From assembly GCF_037392515.1 (NCBI RefSeq), contig NC_090287.1:12885001-12949000 (forward strand): DNA of 64,000 bases, read 5' to 3'. The notes below the pieces were generated by a model, which ran no database searches, was not told the DNA's origin, and saw nothing but the letters and a program-made list of their open reading frames with translations. The position numbers and the translations under genes are program-made. This document shows, in pieces, positions 55,860 through 64,000 of the stretch. This DNA is from Haliotis asinina. Taxonomy: Eukaryota > Mollusca > Gastropoda > Lepetellida > Haliotidae. The first letter of the stretch is position 1. Each line of letters starts with the position of its first letter.

Positions 55860-58800
55860 TCAGGCGCATCTGTCCTCACATTCTTCGATGGTCTTGAAGT
55901 TGTTGGCGTTGCCACCACAGCCACCGTAGGAGAATTCTTTACAGGTTCCGCTGTCAGAGTCGTAGAAAAACCGAGGGATTCTTGCTCTACAACGTCCGAC
56001 TTCCGGTTTAAGGTTACAAACTGAATGGAGAAGAAGCAGATGGAGTATAGGATTTGATAAATTGAAGGCTGTTTATGTTGGAACCATGGTCAACCGACCT
56101 CCACAACAGAACATTTCAATCATAAACGAACATTAACTGTGATCTGATCTGACATTGGAAGAGGCTCTTATAGTACATAATGATTTCATGCAGACATAGC
56201 GCACTGTAGCATGCGTTCTGCTTATAGTACCTGGGATGCATGCTTCCTCACACTCTGCGATGGTCTTGAAGTTGTTGGCGTTACCACCACAGCCACCGTA
56301 GAAAAACTCCTCACACTTTTGGGAATCAGTGCTGTAGAAGAACCTACGCATCCGTGCTCTGCAGCGTCCGACTTCAGGTTCAAGTTCGCAAACTGCATGA
56401 TGTAGAAACATGGGTTTCAAGAATTCTTCAAAAGGATGTGCTCAATGTCACTATAACAAAAACATTAACGTCTTGACTCTGCAACATCTTCTAGTAGACA
56501 TATCAGCAGTACACGGTCGGTGCATTCTGCCATAGCACAACGTCTCACAACACTTGGAGAGACAGATAATGCAGTGTGCCCATTATCTGTGCCATGTGCA
56601 CCCCTTCTAAATTTGATCCATCACATACCCAGACATAATTAAATTTAAGGCAATGTAGCACATATTATATTACCTGGGACACAAGTTTCTTCACATTTGG
56701 CTTTGGTCTTAAAGTTGTTGGCGTTGCCACCACAACCTCCGTAGTAGAACCTCCTACACTTTTTGGTTTCAGGGTCGTAGAAGAACCTGCGTTTCCGAGC
56801 CTTGCAGCGTCCAACTTCAGGTTTAAGTTCGCACACTGAATTAGAAACAAAACAAGATGTGTTGATATGAATGATTATTGCGCGCTCTGGTCTTGGTCGT
56901 TACCATGGAAACACGGTTCCCAGACCACCATAACACAATACCTGAGCATATTTTAGCAGTGACAGTGTAATCTGGCATATTAATCTTAATCAGTGTAATC
57001 TGGGTCTCCTGTGACACATGCCACTGTTATAACGCTACCAAAAGGAGAAACAAAGTATGTGAGCTGTTATGGGTGTGACACAGCTAAATCATGAATATTA
57101 AAGACAGTGTAGAAATAAGTCTGTACACAATACCTGGGACACATTTTTTCTCACACTCGGCTTTGGTCTTGAAGTTGTTGGCGTTGCCACCGCAACCTCC
57201 GTATGTGAACGTCTTACAGGTTTCGCTGTCAGGGTCGTAGAAGTAACGAGAGAATCGCGCCCTGCAGCGTCCGGTTTCAGGTTTTAGTTTGCAGACTGCA
57301 AGAAATAGAAATTGAACGTCGAGTCTTATACATTTACTTCTTCAACAAGCACATCAATTTCTATCCAGACAGTTTCATTCATACATGCACGCACGCACAC
57401 ATATAGATACGTCATACATATCTAATGCTTCTATAGGTAATTCCCTATATTTAATAGGCATTTGGTGTAACATACTTCTAAGTGTGTGTGTGTGTGTGTG
57501 CGACGTAGTTCATGCGTCATGTCATCACACCTGTGAGGAGACAAGTCTAATACAGTGCGATCATCTGTCATGCCATGCGTCATTTACTGAATGTTTCAAG
57601 AATATGTAGTAGGTGTGATTCTGAACAACTGCAGGCGCCCAGTAACCACTGCAATAGCCTAATGTGATGTAGAAACAAGATGTTAAATCAACCTTTTTGG
57701 TCTTTATATTTTTATCTGGTCGATACTCAGAAGTCAGTGACCTGTTCTTAAACCGGAACACTACTTATTGGGAAGTAACTTGGAAAACCTGGACAGTGTG
57801 AACAGCCTATTACAGAGAAATAGGTCGAAAATTACAAACAAAAACTCAACAACTTCTAAATACCACAGTTCTTTCACATACATATCCATTCAGTCCTTTG
57901 GGTCCATGAATCCCATGAATCTTATAAGTGAGAGAGTGAGTGAGTTTAGTTTTAAGCCGTTTTCAGCAATATTCCAGTACATATCACGGCTGGGGACGCC
58001 AGAAATGGCCTCTTCAGCACGACGAGTGAACGGTTTAACCAGAAGGCCACCCCACCGCGCCCTGCCTCTCTTATAAAATCACCCAAAACAACCCTTCTTA
58101 ACCGAACATTACCCCAGAATTAGAGCATAAATGTCATTTCGTATCCGACGATATTACACACAGATGCAACAAATTATCGGGGAAAAATGGTCTACAGCAA
58201 TTTATCGATCTGCCTGAAAAACGTCAAGATTAATAATGACACCCCGTGCACATGTAGGAGGCTCCCACGTTGTGCACGTGCTTCCCATGTGATGAATTGA
58301 TGAACGTGAAATGATGCTGAATACACAAGATGAATGTCAGTGTAACGTTCTTCAATGGGTTTCCTTTATACCAGACTTCAAAGTTTCAGAAGGAATTACT
58401 AGCTCAAGGTATTGATGGCGAGTTAATTCGAATTGATGTTAACATGTACGATGGTACTCATTCGTGTGTATGTTCAAATGTATAGATACCTAGGGCTTAG
58501 TGATAGCGTTGAATCAACTTATTAAACTTTACATCATACTTTGTCATGTAGCATCGTATTTATTACTCTCTTACATAAGGTGAAATATCAGAGTTGCCAT
58601 GGTAACGACAATTTGGCATACTAGGTATTGTCGTATTCTTTAATCTCCGATTAGAATTTAATCCACTTTTGACGTGACCATGTTAAGAGATAAGAAGGAC
58701 TGAGAGAAGTACTGTGATCGAACCTAAAGGCCTTTGTAAAAGCGAGTTGACGTTTCAAGCGACTTGCATAAAAACCTGTTTTCATGATAAACATCTGCTA

Positions 58801-60453
58801 GTCCGTGTTGCGATTCTGACCATATCAAGAACATGTGTTTGTGAATCATAATCAAATAACGATGTTACAGGTCACCCATCCTTCTTCATCAACACAAGCA
58901 GACACACGAGAGTTGCAATAGAAGCCTTTTGGCCACTGATTTATCGTGACCTGGAAACACATACATGTGACTGAGCGTATGTAGGGACAGGTACTCATCC
59001 TGTTATACTTTTGAATTATGTATAAATATTCGTTCTTAATTCCGGATAAATGTATTTTTCCCCGTTGCTAAAAACATCAGAAGGATATCGAATGCAGGAT
59101 CCGGGTTACAGAGTAAACACACCAAACACTCATGGGTGGAAGGGAGCAACATCTCCAGTAACATTTACATCTGCCAACGCCTATGTCACGCACAGTAACT
59201 AGTCCCTAAGCATGTATGTGAAACAATGCGCAGCAAAACTGTAATTAATCTACCAACAGATATCCCCGTCTGAACCCCCTGTCTCTACGTACACTGTAAT
59301 TTAACACAGCTTTCCTACATTGGCAGCGTACCAGGGGCTAGATATTCGAAGCTAAGATTGTCGTAAGTGCCATACATTAACATTATCTTACGACTATCTT
59401 AGCGCTAAGAGAGCTCCGAAAATCTGGGCCCAGATATACATATACAGCCATACAGTGTATCATGCAATTAAGTATACTTCAAAGAAAACAATGTAATCAA
59501 TTTATATTACCTGGAAGGCAGGCTTTCTCGCATTCTTCGACACTTTTAAAGTTATTTCCGTTACCACCACAACCGCCGTAAGTAAATGTGTCACACTCCC
59601 CACATGAAGGGTGAAAGTAGAACCGATTGAACGATCCTCTGCATGGTCCTGTTTCGGGCTTAAGGTCGCAGTCTGGAACAAGGAATTTGTTTTCATTACA
59701 AAGAGAGAACTGGAAAGATTTTAGCACTTAGTTCGATTTCGTTTGTTGTTTGTCGATATTACTTGATTCGGAAATTTGACCGCTACAAGACGGCTACTTG
59801 AAACATACTAGAGACCCCCATGCAGGAATTCATTTGTGTGTGTGTGCGTGAAACGAAAGATCCCTTGTCGACTGTGCACTTTCGAAGTGCGCTCTCTGCT
59901 CTTGGTAAGGAAGAATTTGAAGGACTAATAGTACTAATAATAATATGACGTAAGAGAGATGGCTTTACGGTCGTTTGTTAGTGAGTGAATGACTTTATTT
60001 TTACGCCTCACTTAGCAATATTCCAGCTATATGGTGGCGGTCTGTAAATAATCTTATCTAGATCAGACAATCCAGTGATCAAAAGCATGAGCATCCATCT
60101 CCAAATGGGAACCGATGTCATGTGTCAGACAGACCACCCGATCCCGTTAGTCGCTTCTTACGATAAGCATATGTGAGTGTTTTATGGTAAGCGTGGGTTA
60201 CTGAAGGCCTATTCTACCCCGGACCTTCACGGGTCTGGTCACTTTGTGTCTGCAGTCATGACCTTAATGATAATGAGAGCACTCCACACATCTAAATAGC
60301 ACTAAAAACTACGTCCACAGCGAATGTATCATTTCTAGTGATAAAAACAGCAACAATGTTCAGCACTCTGTTTCACTTACCTTTTTTAGATTGTTGGTGA
60401 CTTTGTCCAACAAGGAGCATCAAAGAAGCTAGGCAGAGAACCGTCTTCATCAT
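55860..60453 (-). CDS. Secreted five-domain Kunitz/BPTI protease inhibitor (gene C)
   Basis: Six exons: 60453-60381 (signal peptide [20 protein letters not shown]), 59672-59511, 57295-57134, 56835-56674, 56392-56231 and 56020-55860 with TGA. Each middle exon is exactly 162 bp, phase 1 to phase 1, and codes one 54-residue Kunitz domain. Total 293 residues, in frame throughout. All five domains keep the six cysteines and the YGGCGGN core. P1 residues are Arg, Arg, Lys, Arg, Arg, so all should favour trypsin-like proteases. Linkers are minimal: only about four residues, x-P-G-V/D, separate Cys6 of one domain from Cys1 of the next. Domains 3 to 5 are closest to each other, suggesting the most recent internal duplication. 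MM at the start leaves the second ATG as an alternative. Confidence 0.93.
57480..57501. repeat. (GT)n microsatellite in gene C intron
   Basis: AGTGTGTGTGTGTGTGTGTG followed by CGACG; about 10 units. Confidence 0.85.
57930..58062 (-). mobile_element. SINE family B in gene C intron
   Basis: Inverted: AGTGAGTGAGTTTAGTTTTA, AGCAATATTCCAGTACATAT, then CACGACGAGTGAACGGTTTA ACC, the family B head. Confidence 0.83.
58063..59500. other. Intron of Kunitz gene C without further features
   Basis: Between the second and third exons of gene C. I saw no exon, repeat or RNA gene in this part. Confidence 0.4.
59980..60238 (-). mobile_element. SINE family A, full length, in intron 1 of gene C
   Basis: Inverted: TAGTGAGTGAATGACTTTAT to CCCGGACCTTCACGGGTCTG, all segments present. 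Confidence 0.92.
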
Positions 60454-61204
60454 GGCTGACTTACACACTTAGCTGAAATAGAACAGATGGTTTCACAAGA
60501 GCTGTTGTTTCCACGCCCAAACGCATTCGGTATTTACTGTCTACAAAATGATTACAAACGTTGAACATGCTGATCATTCATCTTTATATGTACAGATAAA
60601 AATGGAAATTGGAAAGTATGCCCAAACATTCTCCTACGTATCACATGTTTATTAAGTAACTCACCAAACGCGACACATGTCATGAATAACGATACCTTTA
60701 CACCGAATGTTAACAGGTAATTGAATGGGAGCTTTTGAGAAGCATTTGTAAGCGCTCTTTGTAATGTGCTCAATATGCCTTCCCGCATTTATCGAACAAA
60801 TCTAGCCATGCGAAGAAATTGAATGTATATTCTTGCGATCGTACAATCGAATATGCTTTTTCACATAAGGTCACATGCAACCAAAAAAGAAAAACACAAT
60901 TAAAACACAGTGATCACTTATTCAAAATATATAAAATGCATTGACGATTAAGAAAAATATCAAATAAACAGAATTACAAGCGTATGATCGCAAATGAAAA
61001 GTGCAATATTTTGTACTTGGGTTTACCTCCCTCGAAACAAAGCTGTCGCGATACCGAGTCCAGTCGGAGCCGATGGGTGTGCACTGAGGTGTATTGTTTA
61101 TGGCTTATAAACCCCGATGTGCATACCGAGAGGTATCAGAATCTGCAAGGTTGTGTTTTACCTTGCATGTTAACTTTAAGAGGTCCCCAACATTAAGGCC
61201 TTAG

Positions 61205-61560
61205 TACCGTTGCGCATTAGTGACAAAATTGTCCGATGCAATTTTCCACTCAGATCATTTTTTAAGCAATGTTTTGGGGGAAAGGACAATTGCTTTGTTT
61301 TGGCATTACAAGCTTACCGTTTCGTGAAGACCCAGTGTTTGAGAGCAAGACGACCACATACCTACACTTGGTCAGAATCGCTTAAAGGACTTTGCACGTT
61401 TAGCACTAATTTCCCTTTATTTAAATTAAATTACAGCGAGAATGAATTCACTGTGGTTATGTTGAATTAGACATTGAATCAACTGCCTCTACTTCAAATG
61501 TCATCGTCACAATGTCAAGCAGTAACCACTCAAAGCCAGCTGTTGAGACTGACGGAAATT
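61205..61560. repeat. Upstream flank of gene C, paralogous to that of gene B
   Basis: Same block order as 49905-50285, with a 55-bp extra segment after CAATTTTCCACTC. Starts about 750 bp upstream of the gene C ATG. Confidence 0.88.
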
Positions 61561-62250
61561 ACATTCATATCGGTGTCTATAATTTCTCTATCAATTATTT
61601 ACTGCGTGTCTGATCAAGGAAAAAGGAATAATGTCAGACAAAACCTAAACGTTACAGAAATATCGAGCCTATCTACGCTGTTTGCGCCTCAACATGTTGC
61701 CGCAATGATTGTAACAGTAAACGCATGTGTAGCAGCTGAGACGTTGTCAATATTTATCAGGTGATATCCTGACAATTCAGTGACAATCAAAACGTGCAGA
61801 GAGTATTGATACCTGGAATGGTGTGTCTGCACGAAGTAAATTGATCCTTTTGAATCCTAATTCTTGTTACGTAGTGATTCCTGAGTTCAAACTAATACGA
61901 TGATTAAATGGAAATCAAAACTTGAAAGAAACTGGTGACACTAGCAAACTTAATGACACATCAATGGCAAATAATTGGCAATGGAATCCTAAAATGAACT
62001 AAGTTAACAAATTGATACAAACCACTACAAACGTGTTACAGTGACAAAATAGAGCGACAGTGACTGCAGTATCGGTTATAACAATGAAGACAATGGTGGT
62101 GATATTCTCCTCTCAGCAAAAGTATTGCAAAGTGGAAAACAGCCTTTGGCAGTATAAACTTGCCATCCTACCAAATAGTGTTAGTCTAGTATTAGTCTGT
62201 AGACTGGCGATAATTAAAGAACCTTTTTCAATATCTAAGGTAGTATACCC
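61561..62250. other. Intergenic stretch without recognised features
   Basis: No exon or repeat recognised. Confidence 0.35.
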
Positions 62251-62254
62251 TGGG

Positions 62255-62432
62255 GTGAGCAAACTATAGTTTTACGCCGCACTCAGCAATATTCCAGCTG
62301 AGGCGGTCTGTAAATAATTGAATCTGGACCAGACAATCCAGAGATCAACAGCATGAACATCAATCTGCACAATTGGGAACCAATGACATGCGTCAACCAA
62401 GTCAGCGAAGCTGACCACCCGATCCTGATACC
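62255..62432 (-). mobile_element. SINE family A, lacking its 5' end
   Basis: Inverted: GTGAGCAAACTATAGTTTTA, CGCCGCACTCAGCAATATTC and on to AGCTGACCACCCGATCCTG. Confidence 0.88.
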
Positions 62433-62914
62433 TTATAGTACACATGGAACATTGTTAAACTATGTATACCACTGCGACATAACACCGCCTGCACAAAATA
62501 GGTCATTTCGTTCTATGAAATATTTCTTCGTTTTTCATTCACATTACTCCCAGAAAAGGAATTTTTAACTATACCCTTTGAAAGGACAGAGTGAGTCGGT
62601 CTTATAAACCGACGCACAGTGACATCAATATTGTTCCTAGGGGACACTTTTTTCTCGTAATATCCCTCAAATCGGATATGATCTCGCATCCTCGGCCAGT
62701 CATCACAATAATGCCTCTCTGTCCCGGACAAGTATCTCATCCCCGTGCACAGGGATATTATTTTAATACCGTCCCCCTGCCCTGGGATTATCTGAGGAAC
62801 AGCCCTTGACTTTAAATTATCACTTGTTTTGAAGATTGATACGACTTTGTGTTGTCATCACTGAATGCGATCATGAAATATGACATTATTGCCAGTTTCC
62901 AACATGTAGTCCAG

Positions 62915-62992
62915 ACACCCGGTTTCGAACCCGCATCCCTTCGCTCACTAGCTTGTCGGTTTATCCACTGTGGGCTTCGGAGGATTGCTGCG
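62915..62992 (-). mobile_element. Possible tRNA-derived SINE head
   Basis: Inverse of CCCACAGTGGATAAACCGAC (box A-like) and GCGGGTTCGAAACCGGG (box B). Too few features to assign a family; not a complete tRNA. Confidence 0.45.
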
Positions 62993-63195
62993 AAGAATGA
63001 GATTGTTTGTCGGTGTGAACTGTCGGTATGAACCTTGCAAGACGGGTAGTGCTGGGAGCGCACGCGCAGGGCACGGGGACAACATGTAGAGCACGTGCAC
63101 TGCGCATGAAAGGCGAGGCGACGGCTGCAAGCCTCATTCAAGTTTCAACAGTAAATACCAATTATTGAAATATATGAGTCCGTTTATCAGTTAGA

Positions 63196-63290
63196 TACAA
63201 CATGACACGTTGGCATTATTGAAAAGTAAGCCCTCTTCCTCGAGAAACGGGCTTACTTTTCAATAGTGCCGGCGGGTCATGTAGATCTAC
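63196..63290. repeat. Hairpin (MITE-like) element
   Basis: Left arm ACATGACACGTTGGCATTAT and TGAAAAGTAAGCCC pairs almost perfectly with the inverse on the right (GGGCTTACTTTTCAATAGTG, CCGGCGGGTCATGT) around a 15-base loop. The stem is about 36 bp. Confidence 0.85.
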
Positions 63291-64000
63291 AGTATTATTT
63301 TAGTCTGTTCAACTGCAACTTTTGAAAAGACACAATGTCACACTTTAGACAATATTTGGGCTTATATTATATATATCGGGGTATATGAACTCACTGTGGT
63401 ATCCTGTTGGTGCACTAAAAGACTTATTATCCCCTGAAATCGATAATAGAAACTTGGAGGCGAACAGTTTCCAAACGTATGACACTTCCCATATATGGAA
63501 TTAGAAAGTAAGCCCACGCAAGGCTAGAAAATGTGGCAAGTCTAGATTTCCATAGCTTCTGAACTTGAAGAAAGTCTTAGGGCTCCATTTCATTATATTA
63601 TTTTTACTTCACTATGAACGTTTTTTTCAGTAAAATATGTTCATTCCAGAGACTAGCCGTTAGTCTAATATGGAATGTAAACGATTGCTCCGTACATCGA
63701 AACCTGTCGCACGCGATGTTTGTCGAACTGGTTTCAATCACAAATTGTGAGGTGGATATTCCTAAAGAGCACTGTTAGGGACATAACACTGGACTTCGCT
63801 TGAAACAAAATTCGGCCATTAGAGAGTGCGATAGTCGACTTAGAGCAAACGTAGCATTCAGTCATTCGAACTCTTTAATTCAACATTATAATCTACATAC
63901 GTACAGTTATGTTTAGTTGTATTGACAGAAATTCATTACTAAAGGGAAGTGTGAGTTGACATATGCATCGTACCTTTAAACGCGGAACACAAATGCCACT
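63291..64000. other. Right-edge stretch without recognised features
   Basis: AT-rich, no exon or clear repeat apart from GAAAGTAAGCCC at about 63506, which echoes the hairpin arm. Confidence 0.35.

Noticed and set aside
62915-62992. Candidate tRNA gene
   Set aside because: Only A- and B-box-like words are present; no cloverleaf could be drawn, and SINE heads in this genome look alike.

Overview
The window reads as gastropod mollusc genomic DNA, most likely an abalone (Haliotis) or a close vetigastropod. The reasons are intron-rich animal genes, AT-rich introns, and dozens of copies of a roughly 270 bp SINE with a 3' (ACTC)n tail. I recognise that SINE as typical of abalone sequences; the species call is inference.

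Left third (1-28750): two housekeeping genes lie head to head, with about 350 bp between their start codons. ERCC2/XPD, the TFIIH DNA helicase, runs leftwards from 5722 and leaves the window after seven recognised coding exons; a 17-bp tandem satellite (1-596) sits at the left edge in its intron. PEX6, the peroxisomal AAA+ ATPase, runs rightwards from 6077 to 27384. I could place 20 coding exons whose phases all fit and which sum to 1159 codons plus a stop. Its introns hold a mariner element with a SINE inside it, a second mariner-like element with a LINE fragment inside it, a degenerate 22-bp minisatellite and many SINEs. A (CTCA)n microsatellite lies 17 nt from the 3' splice site of the exon carrying the D2 Walker A motif.

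Middle and right (31300-60500): a cluster of secreted Kunitz/BPTI-type serine protease inhibitor genes, all on the minus strand. Each starts with a small signal-peptide exon ending in phase 1, followed by one Kunitz domain per exon. From right to left there is a five-domain gene (60453-55860), a one-domain gene (49687-46665), the remains of a dead gene (about 43011-42391), a two-domain gene (37334-33903) and a one-domain gene (32434-31322). All P1 residues are Lys or Arg, so trypsin-like targets are expected. Duplicated flanks and one chimeric exon show recent local duplication and gene conversion.

Between the inhibitor genes lie broken DNA transposons (two Tc1-like, one DDE_3-like), LINE remnants, two large foldback elements, a 36-bp and a 39-bp minisatellite, and more SINEs. 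The segment right of 60500 has no recognised gene. I saw no tRNA or rRNA gene, no CRISPR array and no retrovirus-like element. The best candidates for something under-described are the modular Kunitz cluster with its exon exchange, and two SINE families that share one 3' end.
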